From assembly GCA_016808115.1 (NCBI GenBank), contig JAEQBH010002939.1:1-64000 (forward strand): DNA of 64,000 bases, read 5' to 3'. The DNA is from Tetrastigma voinierianum (lineage: Eukaryota; Streptophyta; Magnoliopsida; Vitales; Vitaceae). The notes below the pieces were generated by a model, which was not told the DNA's origin, did no database searches, and worked only from the letters and a program-made list of their open reading frames with translations. The position numbers and the translations under genes were made by a program. Below, in pieces: positions 11,873-23,639 of this stretch (position 1 is its first letter; every line of letters starts with the position of its first letter).

Positions 11873-13417
11873 CTATTTGTAAGACCCGAGAAAATTCCAA
11901 TTTTCTGAAAAATGTAAAGCGGTAATTTAGTCAAAACCACAGAAATTTTCTAGATCTCAGATGATGAAGCAGTTTACCTTTGGAATCATCTGTATTGGGA
12001 AATCTAAATTTACCCATGATAATTCGTCGAATTCAGGCGGTCGAATTTCACGTCTTTGACAGAATATCGAATTAATAGTAAAACGGAGTTTGAAAAGACT
12101 TGTGATGTGACAAAAAGTCACCTACATGTAATCTTGTACATGTTAAAGATTAAGATTTTTATGGAAGCAGTGAAATTTGAGATTTGCCAAGTGTCAAAAT
12201 AGTGAAAAAATTGGATATGATGGGAATTTTTGAATTGTTAATTGAATAGGACAAAACATGAATAGTTGTCTTCTCAAACAAAAAGATAAAAGGTGTAGTG
12301 GTTGGACCAAAAACGATGGTGAGCGTGAGATTTGATTTTTAGAGAGAGAGAGAGTGCCTTCTCTCTACAGATTTTGTGCCGTCCGGATGATCGTTCGGCA
12401 GACAGAAAGCAAAGTTGCTCACAGCGGCGAGGCTACGTGGACACGATTTGGTGGAGTTCCAACAACTCCAAGAGGTATTGATCTTTTCCTATGCGTTATT
12501 GTTGGCTAAGAGCCGTAGCAAATGGTTAGAAAGGAATGTTCTGAGGCTTGTTTTAGCCGTAAATTCAGTCTCAAAAGCTTTGGCAACCGGGTGGAGAAAA
12601 TTCCTATTTGTGTGATTAGTGAACAATAACCGAGGTTTCCCTTTGTTCACATGAATAGTGACACATAATTTTGGTGTGAAAATGTTTGGTTGAGTGATTC
12701 AAATGAATTGCTAGGTGTTTATTAATTAGCCCATGTGAGCTAATTTTGGTGTAATTGATTAATGAATTTGCATAAACATGTTTTATGTTATTTAATTATA
12801 TGTTAATATATATGCATGTATATTATGAATGTGTTGGAATTGGCATCATGTCCATATGGTAGGAGCACCTAGAATATTAGGAGTGAGTGCATGGCATGAA
12901 ATGAAACAAAAACGAAAATGTTTGTGAGAAAGGAATTCGACGGAAGATTTTCAAAGAATTGCTGAGTTGTCAGAATCACTGGATGAGGACCATGGTAATT
13001 TGAAGAAATATCCAGCAATTCGCCTCGGAGGGTAGTCTAATATTTTTACCGAAAATTCGGTAGTGAGTTTTCGAGAACAAAAAGCTTTGTTTTGGCGTGA
13101 TTTCTTCGCATTCGACTTAGGCATATGTGAGGGAGTCGGTGAGGACTCGGGACACGGGATCGGTCATGTAAACATTAGTAGGTTCATGTAGTGCTTGAAT
13201 GTATTTGTTCCTGACATGGCATGTCCACTTAGGTGGGAAGTAACCCATGTAGAAATTATCTCTCTCTTTGGGCTTTGCTCACGCAATGAGGGATCACCAT
13301 TTCGGGTATAAGGCTGATGGGGAAGGCGGCACTCATTAGAGTCCGTTTGAGAAGAAAGCCAACTTGTGGCTTTGTTGTTGTTGTATAACATGTATTAGAA
13401 TGTTGTAATTTTAATAT

Positions 13418-15291
13418 TGTAAGACCCAAGAAAATTCCAATTTTCAGAAAAAGGGCAAAATCGTAATTTCAGTCAAAACTTGAAATTTTTCTAGATCTCG
13501 AATAATGAAGCAGTTTCATAGGTTAGATCGTCTCGAAATCCTAGCTAACACGTCGAATTCGTAGAATTCAGAGATAGTCGGAATTTGCATGTTTTCTGAG
13601 CCTTATAGGTATCAGTCTTAGTAAGCTTGACATGTGATGTGACAAAAGTCACCTATAACATGTACTCGTGTGACACATGTTACAAGATTAGAGAGATGAT
13701 GGAAATGGACGGCCGAAATTGTGCCACGTGTCAAAATCCAAGAGAAGGGACATGGATGGCATTTTTGAAATTCTTAATGAGAATGGGACAAAAGATGAAC
13801 AGTGTTCATCTCCCCCAATTTGAAGACCAAAGCGAAGTGGTGACGGGAAGTGCGAAAGTGAGCTTAGGTTTGAGATTTTGATTTTAGAGAAAGTGGTGGC
13901 TCTCTCACAGATCACGGCGATCGGACCGTCGGGTTCTTCGAACAGAAGAAAGTGGTTCTACTTGGCGAGGACTCTGTGGAGCACTTAGGTTTTGAGGTTT
14001 CAACAAACTCCCTTGAGGTGGGGTTTTATCTACTTGTTTTACCACTGTTTAAGTGTTCTTTGCAGTACCTGCGTTGGTTTGAGTGGCGCATTTTAGTGAT
14101 CAACTTGATTGAAATATCAGAAGATTTTTGGGAACCCTGATTAGGCGATCCAGTGGCCCGTGTGGGCATTTGGGTGTTTGTTTCATAATTGTGTATTAAG
14201 TATGTTGTGATGTGTATAAGGCGGAAATATGGCCCGAGGATTTCGGGTTCGCAAAGTGGAGCAGATGTTGGGTGATTATTGTGAGCGATGGCAGAGGTTT
14301 CCTTGTTCACATGAATATGTTATGAAATGTTTTTATGAAAATGTGTTTGGTTGAGTAATTCCAATCGAATTGCTCATGTTTGTTAATTAGCCCATGTGAG
14401 CTAATTTTTGGTGTAATAGATTGAGAATTAATATAACATGTTGTTGTGATTTAATTTATGTCAATATATGCATGATGATGTATTGGCATGTGTTATACAA
14501 ATTGTGTTGAAATAAGCGTAATGCATTTCGCTATCGCCTTAGGAATTGCTTGCAAAGTGGGTGTGTGTGCATGACATGAATTTACCGAAGCGAACATGAT
14601 TGCGAAGGAATTTCCACGAGGATGATTTTCGGAGAATGGTGTTGGGGAGATGGTCCTAAAATTACCGTCGGAGCCTATGTGATGCGGAAGGTTCTCCAAC
14701 ACATTCGCCTCGGGTAGTCCCATATTTTTACGAAGCTCGGTAGTGTATTTTCGAGAACAACAAGTTTTGTTTTGAAAATGATGTTTTCTCATGCATGGCT
14801 TAGGCAAGTATGAGGGAGTCGGTGAGGACTCGGGACAATGGGTTGGTCATTTAGACATTCAAGTAGGATCACGAATTTACTTGAGTGTGTGTTTATATTG
14901 AATCATTGCATATGCACTTAGGTGGGGAGTAACCCATTTAGGGTGATTCCTGCGGAAGATAACTCACCACAATGGGGAATATCATTTGGTCTACGAGGAG
15001 CGTTCGAGGAGACGGCTCATCTTAGAGGCCGATTTTGAAGAAAGCCGGGTTGTGGCTTGATGTTTTTGGGATAATATGTATTAGAATTTTAAAATTTTAA
15101 TATGTATTTGTATTAAGAGTAGTGTATAACTCTTTAACCATGTAATATAATTGGTTGAATCGATTTGGATGAGTAGGACATGTAGGCCCAAGTGGCAAAA
15201 TTACTCATGTGTGCGTCTCGAGATACGAGACGTATAAGTTTTCTGCAGGTTGAAGGGTAGTCAATGGACCCCCGGGTTTTGAGTCGTCACA
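13418..15291 (+). mobile_element. 5' LTR of the Tekay-like element
   Basis: 1,874 bp, starts tgtaagaccc and ends gtcgtcaca. It aligns along its whole length with 21,112-22,954, with many 1-5 base indels. A 'gacatgtgatgtgacaaaag' and 'acatgtactcgtgtgacac' region near 13,630-13,680 contains the near-palindromic acatgt..acatgt words typical of the family's U3. Confidence 0.85.
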
Positions 15292-15294
15292 GCT

Positions 15295-15307
15295 TGGTAT
15301 CAAAACC
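15295..15307 (+). other. Primer-binding site, initiator tRNA-Met
   Basis: tggtatcaaaacc lies three bases after the LTR end and matches the canonical tggtatcagagcc at 11 of 13 positions. This is where minus-strand cDNA synthesis would start. Confidence 0.8.
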
Positions 15308-15754
15308 TAGGTATACGGCCACCTAGGGCTTGGGGAACTTGGGCTTAGGCCATAGTCATGAGGTGTAATGACATCACCACTTGGTGGCTCGATGTAGGGT
15401 TAATTAGGTATGTGATTACCTAGGAAATCACGGGACAGGATTAGAACATTGCATGCACTGTGTTTTATGTGTGATTGATGTATATAACATGAGTTGTATG
15501 TTATGTGATAGTGTGATCATGTGTGTGAATTGTGAGTGAAATTGTATGCTTGGTGAATAGCATAGGAAAAATGTTGAACACTAGGGTTAGTATGAGAACA
15601 AGTGTTTGAGAAATTTTGGACAAAATGGTCCAAAATTAAATGAAAAAACAAAATGATGTGTTGGAAAACTTTTATGGGGTTTTACAGTGTGTAAAACTAG
15701 AAGAAAAAATAAATAAAATAAATTTTTAATACTTATTTGATGTCTTTGAAAATG

Positions 15755-15826
<72 letters not shown>

Positions 15827-16731
15827 TGCCTACTATATATATGGCCTGTATTATTTTGGAGTTTTCTAATAATAGCAAATAAAAAGAAAAAAGTGTGAAA
15901 AAACGAAAAAAAAGAAAAGAAAGGTGTAAGCTGGAATGGGTTGGGCTACGCAGCGTATCCTATCTGATGAAATTGTATTGTGACATAACGAGGCTTTAGT
16001 GCAAAATGAATTTGTGAGGTTTGTGTGTAATACACCAAGTGTATTATGTGATGGCAGAGGTTTGGCTTCTAAGGGAAGTTGTGTCCTGCAATCTGAGAAA
16101 TTGTGTGTAATGAGTGAACTTAATTTGGGCTGCGAGGTGCGTAATCGCGATACAATAGGTTGTATCGTGACGGTCAGTGGTGTTTAGGCGAGGCAAGTCC
16201 GCGATACAATCGATTGTATTGACGAGTAAGTGAGGATGGGGCGTATCGCGACCTAGGCGACTCACGGTCGTGCCCTACAGCGCTGACACCGATACGACCG
16301 CGACCACTGGGCTGCGATAAAACGGTGGTACGTGACACGAGGAGAACCGACCACGGCGCCCGGTGCAGCTATGCGCGGCACAGGCGCACCCTATCGCGCC
16401 TTGGTACGGGCAAATTTATGCGGTCTGTTTGATCAACGTTTGGACCTTTGTTCATGAACACTGTTCACAAAAATTTTCGAAAAAAATAAATAATAAAAAA
16501 TAAAAATTTTTGAAAAATAAAATAAAATCAAATCAAATCAAATGAAATTTAGTAAAAATAAAATTTTTGATGTTGAATATGAATTAATGTGGAATTAATT
16601 GTCTCGCATTGCCTATAAATGCAGGGACATAGTAGATGGCTTGTTTTAAGTATTATGAATAGTGTCTACGAGAATTTTGTATTTATGCCTTAGAATCTTG
16701 CCTTCAATTTGCTTGCCATTTGACATGTGTA
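15308..16731 (+). mobile_element. Untranslated leader of the Tekay-like element
   Basis: No coding frame. It contains an A-run with an (AT)n microsatellite (about 15,755-15,825) and a GC-rich part (16,130-16,400) with repeated cgatacaat/attgtatcg palindromes. Expected to hold packaging and dimerisation signals in LTR retrotransposons, which is general knowledge and not shown here. Confidence 0.6.
16148..16221 (+). repeat. Paired short palindromes in the element leader
   Basis: cgatacaataggttgtatcg (16,148-16,167) and cgatacaatcgattgtattg (16,202-16,221) can each fold into a 9-bp stem. A looser relative, taatacaccaagtgtatta, lies at about 16,028-16,046. Further gcgtatcgcgac words follow. Confidence 0.55.
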
Positions 16732-17790
16732 GATGGCTGGTTGAGGCGATGACGTGAGCGTCCGCAGGGTCTTGCGAGTACCACCGATCTTTGATCGATG
16801 CTGTTGGCATTTGTAGAGTGTGCGGCCATTCTTGTCGCGCGGGCTAGTGTAGCGGTGGTCGGGGAGGTCTAGTAACCTCCGGAGGTTTAGAGACACATCA
16901 TCCTCCGAAATTCACGGGAGGAGATCAGGTGAGTGACGGAGCTAGTTGGTTCATTGGTCGAGAAGGTATTAGAGGCTATGGAGATTACCTCGACACGACC
17001 GGGTTAGACTAGGCTGCGTTCGGTAGGGTGAAGCCAGTATGGTGGAGGCCAGGCAAAGACCTCCTGAGACCTAGAGGCAATGACATGGGCGAGTTCGGGA
17101 GATTGTTCATGGGTAAGTACTTCCCAGGATCTTTGCGAGGCATGCGAAGGCTCGGGTTCTAGAGTGAGGGACGATGGCTTGTGATGGATTAATAATGGTA
17201 GATTCCACGAGCTGGCAGTTTCTGCCCGATGATTAAGTAGCCACAGGACATGGCCAAAGTTAGGAGAGATTTGAGAATGGTGAAGTTGTCCATTCGGTCG
17301 AGTTGTAGGACCGCCTACGGGATATAGACTCCATGGTTAAGACAGCCACACGACCATGCAGAGATCGAGGATGCACTCGAGCACTCGGGATGCAGTGTTA
17401 GAAGCCGAATGAGGAGAGTCGATTATCTGTAGTTATTCGGGAAAAAGAAGCAAAGGGGCTTCTAGTTCACGAGGGTTCGAGTTGCGGCCATCGGACGGGG
17501 CGGATGGGGATTCTGCAGGTCGAGCTAGAGCGGTGGTGTGTGTTTACTCACTGTGGCCGGCCCGGATATGGAGAAAGTTGCCCGACAATGATCAGGTTTG
17601 GAAGCAGCCACGGTCGATCGGTGGTAGGACATGAAGGATCGGTATATTCCTCCACGGCTGATGCGGTCGAAGGAACGGTTCCGGTTCGAGGGGGTACCAC
17701 GGGCACCTCACGTTGCGCAGGCGGTAGAAGGTGGGGTTAAGGGCGAGCGGGGCAGGCCACGGGCGAGGGGCGTCGGGGGTTTAGGGCGTG
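16732..17790 (+). pseudogene. gag: gag of the Tekay-like element (degenerate)
   Basis: A likely start is atggctggt at 16,732. Frames switch often, but the chromovirus gag pattern is visible: a P-type 'F.GG.....A..W' segment near 16,905-16,960, then MGKYFPGSLRGM near 17,110-17,150 (the '..F...FFP...R' block). A zinc knuckle follows as CVFTHCGRPGYGESC near 17,537-17,582, where spacing is off by one and a Tyr stands where the CCHC His is expected. The product would form the virus-like particle and bind RNA. Broken by many stops. Confidence 0.7.
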
Positions 17791-18180
17791 TCTATGCCAT
17801 CGCAAGGCTGGTCGGAGGATCGACGGGTATACAAGATGCGTTTTGCTATCTGCTTTATGGGCGAAGTGTTATTTGATTCTGGTGCTTCACATTCATTCAT
17901 TGCTGCATTAGTTGTGATAGAGTTGGGCTTAGAGGTTGAGACCTCAAAGGAGCCTTTGTATGTGAGTTCTCCCCTAGGGATTAGGGTGAGAATAGGGATG
18001 ATATGTCGTGGTTGCGAGTTGGAGATCTCGGGGACTCTCACGGTGGACTGAGGATCATGGACATGTTAGAGTTCGATGTCATTACGGGGATGGATTGGTT
18101 GATAGCTTACGAGAGATTTATCAATTGTGGCGTAGGAGGTTTACCGCCTACGCGGGGCGGTACCTAGATGTGGTATTTCG
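17790..18180 (+). pseudogene. Aspartic protease of the Tekay-like element (degenerate)
   Basis: The catalytic block FDSGASHSFI is readable near 17,873-17,902, with the flap-region KEPLYVSSPLGI at about 17,948-17,985 and the C-terminal MDMLEFDVITGMDWL near 18,057-18,103 after a frame change. This order is that of plant Gypsy retropepsins, which cut the gag-pol polyprotein. At least one frameshift (near 18,050) separates the two halves. Confidence 0.8.
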
Positions 18181-18189
18181 GGGGGGACA

Positions 18190-19130
18190 AGCATGATATT
18201 TTGCCCTAGACAGTATACGAGTCCAAGTGTCAGGGACAGTTAGCGAGTTGGCTAGCAAGCCTTACCCTAGAGGACGAGGAGAGACCAGACTTAGATCTAC
18301 CTCGAGTAGTTTGCGAGCACGAGGATGTTTTTCCGGATTAGCTATCGGGATTGCCTCCACAGAGGGTGGTAGATTTCGGTATCGAGTTACACCTTAGTCG
18401 CCCGCCGTCTCATGACCATAGGATGGCGCAGTTGAGTTGCGGGAACACCCAGAGTCCGGTTATAGGGCGCTCTTTGGACAAGGGTTCATTAGGCCAGAGC
18501 ACTTCACCATGGGGCACTCAGATTCTATTTGCTAAGAAGAGGACAAGACCCTTCGTGCATTGACTATCGACCGGTTAAACAGGGGTTACGATCAGAATGG
18601 GGTACCCATTGCCGAGGATTGATGATTTGTTTGATCAGTTAAGAGGAGCGCGAGTCTACTCCCGAGATAGACCTTACGCCTTTGGTTACTATCGGTGAGG
18701 ATTGGAGGCAGTATCCTAAAACTGACATTGAGAAATGCGCGTTATATGGGCACTTTGAGTTGCTACGGTGATGCCTTTGGATTCACGGGCGCATGGCGGC
18801 ATTCATGGATCTCATGCATGGGTATTCCAACCCTATCACGTCCGGTTGTTGTGGTCTTGCATTGGATGACATCTTGATCTACTCCCGGTCGAGTGGAAAT
18901 GAGTATCACTTGAGGATTGTATTACAGTTGCTAAGAGATCATCAATTGTCATGAGGATTCGGTGAGTGCGAGTTTTGACTGCGGGGTGGGATTTTTGGGA
19001 CACGTGAGTGTGGCGATTATCGGCGTGTCAATGGACCTGAAGGTCGAGGCCATGATGAGTTGGGAAGGCGAAGTGGAGTCTTTTTGAGATACGTAGTTTT
19101 CTTGGGATTGGCTGGGTATTACGGGGAGAT
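18190..19130 (+). pseudogene. Reverse transcriptase of the Tekay-like element (degenerate)
   Basis: Recognisable in order: VVCEHEDVFPD (near 18,308), LPPQRVVDFGIEL (18,351), YPLPRIDDLFDQLRGARVYS (near 18,604-18,660), a broken 'MPFGLTNAPAAF'-equivalent near 18,765-18,830, the catalytic-site remnant LDDILIYS (18,862-18,886), and FLGLAGYY near 19,095. The active-site motif is F/Y-x-DD in the family. Multiple stops and indels; some blocks are missing several residues. Confidence 0.8.
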
Positions 19131-19660
19131 TTATTGAGGATTTCTAGAATAGCCGGCGCTATGGCCAGAATTGACCGAAGGAGGTCAAGTTTGATTGGGA
19201 TGACCCGATGTGAGGAGGCATTCCCGGGAGTTGAAGAGGAGGCTTACTCTTGACTCCTATCTTGATGATTCGGACCAGGGGGCGAGAGTACACACAATGT
19301 ATTGTGATGCCTCGGCGCCCGATTCGGATGTGTTTGATGCGATCCGGGAGGTGGTAGCTTATGGTTCCGACCGGTTGATGAATCATGAAGCGAGTACCAC
19401 ACACTACATGGAGTTGGGTGCCATTAGTCTTCGCCTTGAAGATTTAGCGCCATTACTTATATAGCGAGGAGTTTAAGGTGTACTCCGGATCATAAAAGTC
19501 ACGAAGTATATCTTCACGGCGGGACCTCAATAGAGACAGCGGTATAGCTTCAGTGGCGGATGCTCGAGGCGTGGGGCGATTTAGACTCTCTGATGCGACA
19601 AGCGACGCGAGTCGTTGGGGAGTTCGAAAGTAGCTAGATCTGCGGTGGCCAGTGATCGGA
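19130..19660 (+). pseudogene. RNase H of the Tekay-like element (degenerate)
   Basis: RRHSRELKRRLT near 19,210 corresponds to the connection ('F..LK..L'). YCDASAP near 19,300 carries the first catalytic Asp (usual YCDAS). VVAYGSDRLMNHE (19,351) corresponds to VVAYASRQLK.HE, and KYIFTAG (near 19,502) to the KYIFTQ block. The frame breaks at the stop near 19,462. The domain degrades the RNA strand of the hybrid during cDNA synthesis. Confidence 0.75.
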
Positions 19661-19789
19661 GTCGAGGCGGGGCGTAGAGATGGTGTTCATCGAGGGCCGG
19701 GTCGCAGTGAGATTTGGACCCGTCCGCTCGGATGTGGTGGTCTTAGTATAGAAGGGACGGGTAGTGGTTTGGTCGACCCGATTTGAGGA

Positions 19790-20700
19790 GATTCTCGGGA
19801 GTTTCCTTTGCTCTCCGGTTGCGGTGCATCAGTTGTACGAGATGTACGGGATTTTTCGTCGCAGTACTAGAGCGGGATGAAGAGACACATAGGGGACTTT
19901 GTTCAGCGATGTCTCCGTGTCGACGGTGAAGGCGAGCACGAAGCGATGGGGCTGCCGGAGGTGGGTGAGGTGGGTAAGAATACGTCCGATGGATTTTGCG
20001 ACCCGCACCCTGCGGACACCCGCGAGACATGATACGGTATGGGTGATAGTGGGCCCGGCTCACGAAATCGGCACATTTCTGCCCCGTGCGGATGACTTTC
20101 ATTGGAGATTCTACCAGGTTGTTCATTTGAGAGATAGTTCGATACGCCGTTCATTATCCATAGTGTCGGATAGGGACCCGGGTTTCTGGGCGCACTTTTG
20201 GAAGAGTTTCGAATTTATGATACCGCAGTGACCGCCCAGGTACAACTTTCCACCCACAGACAGATGGTCAGTCAAAGAGGACTATACAAGTGTTAGAGGA
20301 CATGCTGCGAGCATGCGTCCTGGATCATTAGGGAGGTTGGGAAGAGCACTTGCCCTTATTGGAATTCTGACAACGGTTATCAGGCGGTATCTGATTATGG
20401 CACCATATGAGGCGTGTATGGAGGCCTTCTTGAATCACCGTTATGTTGGACGGTGAGAGAGAGCTCATCACGGGTCTTGATGCGATTATGTTTTTCTCAG
20501 AAGGTGAGCTTAATACGACAACGTCTTCTTACGGCTTAGAGAATTCGGCGAAAACTCTGTTGATGTCTGACATCCTGACCCTTAGGTTGAAGTTGGTGAT
20601 CACGTTTTCTTGGTGATGCCTAAGAAGTGGTCGGGTTGGTAAGCGGGAAGTTATCGTTAAGGTTTGTGGGCCTTTCGAGGATACTCGAGAGGGTAGACGA
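19790..20700 (+). pseudogene. Integrase of the Tekay-like element (degenerate)
   Basis: The zinc-binding end is represented by MKRHIGDFVQRC near 19,877-19,912. MDFATRTLR and DTVWVIVGPA near 19,990-20,060 match the first DDE block. IVSDRDPGFWAHFWKSF (20,158-20,208) contains the second catalytic Asp. A frame-shifted HPQTDGQS..TIQVLEDMLR block near 20,250-20,310 carries the position of the catalytic Glu. LIRQRL near 20,514 and a VFL-type SH3-like segment follow. Not functional because of stops and frame changes. Confidence 0.8.
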
Positions 20701-21100
20701 CTGCGTGCCGGTTGTCTTTACCGCGAAGCATGTCGGTGTCCGCGTTATTTCACGTCTCCGTGCTCAGGAGTATACTCGAGATCCGGCTCATGCTGCGGTG
20801 GATTAGGACGGTCGAGTTGACGCGATGGGACCCCGGAGGACGGTGTGCATTTGGATGGGGCGTGATCGGGTTTGCGGCGCAAGGCCGGTATGGGAGGCTA
20901 GTGAGGAGTGCTATAGCGTATGGAGAGAGTCAACGTGTGAGCGCGAGGACACGATGCGGGCATATGCATCGTACCTTCTTGTTTAGGATGAAGTGCGTGG
21001 TTTGGTCGTTTAATATTTGATGACTTCAGTTTACATGCATGGTATAGTGCGTTGGATATGCGTGTGGTGATTGTGATTGTCGAATTTGGGCGAAATTCCT
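20700..21100 (+). pseudogene. C-terminal part of pol, possible chromodomain region
   Basis: VFHVS-type sequence near 20,745-20,760 is followed by 'DPAHAA' and GC-rich sequence. In Tekay elements a chromodomain ends the polyprotein. The frames here are too broken to confirm one. Confidence 0.4.
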
Positions 21101-21102
21101 TT

Positions 21103-21111
21103 AGGGGAGAA
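21103..21111 (+). other. Polypurine tract
   Basis: aggggagaa lies directly upstream of the 3' LTR start. This is the usual primer for plus-strand cDNA synthesis. Confidence 0.7.
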
Positions 21112-22954
21112 TGGGCCAGAGAAAATTCGATTTTCTAAAAAAGGCAAAATCGTAATTTGGTCAAAACCTAAGAATTTTTTCTATATCTCGGATGATGAAG
21201 CGGATTTCCATAGGTTGGAATCGTCTCGCGAAATCTAGCTAACACGTCGAGATTTCGGTGATTAGAACGGTCGGAATTTACGTTTTGAGCATAAGTATCA
21301 GTGCCATAAGCATTGTGTGATGTGACAAAGTCACCTATAACATGTACTCGTGTGACACATGTTACAAGATTAGAATATCGTGGACGTCGAGATTGTGCCC
21401 GTGTCAAATCAAGAGGACATGAATGGCATTTTTGGAATTCTTTCTTAATGAATGGGACAAAGATGAGCGGTGTTCATCTCCCCCAATTGGCCAAAACGGT
21501 GTTTGGATGGGTGCAGTGAGCTTAGGTTTGAGATTTTGATTTTTAGAGAGAGAGTGAGTGACTTCTCTCTAAGATCCCGGGCGATCGGACCGTCGGAATT
21601 CTTCGAACTAAGAAAGTGGATTGCACGTGGCGAGGACTACAGGCATCGGTTTGGGAGTTTCGACAACTCCGTGAGGTAAGTTTATCACCGCTTGTTTTAC
21701 CCTTTGTTTAAGTGTTTTGTGATGCTTGTATGTTGGTTTGAGGCCGTGAGGGCCGTTGTTCGATCCCAAGAAAACTTGGGACGAAATGTGGAAATTTTCG
21801 AACCCAATTGGGCGGTCGTATTTGTGTAAGGTTTGTTTTATGGGTGTTTGTTTCATAATTTGTGTATTAAATTATGTTGTGATGTCTTCATAAGGCGGTG
21901 GCCGGGGGATTTCGGGTTCACAAAGTGGGCCGTCTTGAGTCGATTTGCCGTGAGATATGAGGTTTCCTTTGATTCACGTGAATAGTGTTCTGAAATATCT
22001 TTTTGAGAAAATGTTTGGATGAGTAATTGAATTGAATTGCTGTGTTTGATAATTAGCCGTAATGAGCTAATTTTTTTGGTGTAATGGATTGAAATTAATA
22101 TAACATATTTGTTGTGATTTAATTTATATCAATATGCATGATGATGTATTTGCATGTGTTATATAAATTGTGTTAAAATGGCATAATGCATTTCATATGC
22201 AAGGTGCTCTAGAAATTAGGTGTGTGGGTATGACATGAATTTTCTGAAAAATGACCATGGTTGCAAAAGGAATTTCACAGGATGATTTTCGGGGAGAGAT
22301 GGTGGTGGGAGATGGTCCCCTGCAATTGCACGTCGGAGGAGCCATGTATTGTTTGGAAGATCCGGCACATTCGCCTCGGAGGAACAGTCCCATATTTTTG
22401 CAGGCTCGGTAGTGTATTTTCGAGAACAACAGTTTTGTTTTGAAAATGATGTTTTCTCATGCATGGCTTAGGTAAGTGTGAAGTCGGTGAGACTGGGACA
22501 ATACGATTTAGTCATTTAGACATTCAAGTAGGATCATAATTTACTTGAGTGTGTGTTTATAATGGATCATTGCATATCTCGCAGCTTGGGGTGGGAAGTA
22601 GCGCATTTAGGGTGATTCCACTGCGGGCGATAGGCCGACCACTATTCGAGGAATATCATTTTAGGTCTGGGAGCGTTAGAGATGGCTCATCTTAGAGCCG
22701 ATTTTGAAGAAAATGGGTTGTGACCCGATGTTTTTGGGATAATATGTATTAAATTTTAAAATTTTAATATGTGTTGTATTAAGGTAATTCTTATGTCTTT
22801 AACAAATGTAATATAATTAGTTGAATCGATTTGGATAGGTAGGACATGGGCCCAAAGTGGAAAAATTACTCATGTATTGCATCTCGAGAATATGAAGACG
22901 TATCGGTTTCCATGGGTTGAGTAGTCAATGGACCCTCGGGTTTTGGAAGTCACG
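21112..22954 (+). mobile_element. 3' LTR of the Tekay-like element
   Basis: 1,843 bp. It starts tgggccagagaaaa (the 5' LTR has tgtaagacccaagaaaa) and ends ggaagtcacg. It aligns with 13,418-15,291 throughout. The terminal TG...CA is damaged at the 3' end (CG instead of CA). The differences from the 5' LTR are mostly short indels. Confidence 0.8.
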
Positions 22955-23225
22955 TATATGTTGAGTTAAAGTGATTTATTAACTCTTGAACTATTGTATA
23001 TAGTTGATGTACTTGTAGTGATGCGGGGGCTCGAGTGGCCATTATTTTACTCGCATTGGACCTGTGTGGTCATTGATTGGGACGGGTTTTGTGGAAATTG
23101 CAGAGCTCCGTACAAAGGAGACTCTGCCCGGTTACCATAGTGAGGTGTCGGGTAACTGACATCCCACGACTATTCCAGTGGACGGGTTGTCAGCGGACAC
23201 CCCAGTTTTGGGGCGTCACACTATT

Positions 23226-23639
23226 CTTCTGTGCATGTGAGTTACGACCTACAAAAAGGTAAAAGAAAAATAATACCACACCAAAGCCGGCAATGAATTG
23301 GCAAAAACACGTTAAAAATTTCATAGTTCGACGAAAAATATGTTAAATGTATTTTTCTTATTTTTGCATGTCAATAAAAAAAATCTAAAAAATATTTAAA
23401 AATTAATATAAATGAATGAATGATAATTAAATTTCATAGTTTTTGTTATACTCATAGAAATGGAAATAAATTATTTGTGTCAAAATCAAAACCTTCTCAA
23501 AGGAATTGTAGTTACCTCTTTTAAGTATTAAATTGTTATAAACTCTCATTCTTACAAATAAAACCTACCTCAAGTGGTTAGGAATTTAAGCTTTTAACTT
23601 ATTACAAAGATAACTAACACGATTCTCACTCAAAGGTTT
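23226..23639. other. No gene recognised
   Basis: AT-rich flank of the solo LTR with no sustained frame. Confidence 0.5.

Larger units (their letters stand above)
13418..22954 (+). mobile_element. Full-length Ty3/Gypsy element, Tekay/Del-type chromovirus, degenerate
   Basis: The order is LTR, tRNA-iMet primer site, leader, gag, protease, RT, RNase H, integrase, polypurine tract, LTR. The flanking pentamers are aatat (13,413-13,417) and tatat (22,955-22,959), four of five matching. The total is about 9.5 kb. It sits inside an LTR of its own family in the same orientation. The coding region carries dozens of frameshifts and stops, so it cannot make its own proteins. The lineage call rests on the gag-pol order, the LTR length and the sequence style of the RT/integrase blocks; a chromodomain could not be read cleanly. 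Confidence 0.85.
11878..23220 (+). mobile_element. Outer solo Gypsy LTR (Tekay-like), split by a same-family insertion
   Basis: The LTR starts tgtaagacccgag at 11,878 and runs to 13,417. It resumes at 22,955 and ends ...ggggcgtcaca at 23,220. It is flanked by perfect 5-bp target duplications, ctatt at 11,873-11,877 and ctatt at 23,221-23,225. Joined, the two parts total about 1.8 kb, the same size as the inner element's LTRs. The resumed part (tatatgttgagt...gagctccgt...gggttgtcagcggacacc) matches the distal part of the LTR at 1-994. No internal region is present, so it is a solo LTR made by recombination between the LTRs of an older element before the second insertion. Confidence 0.85.
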
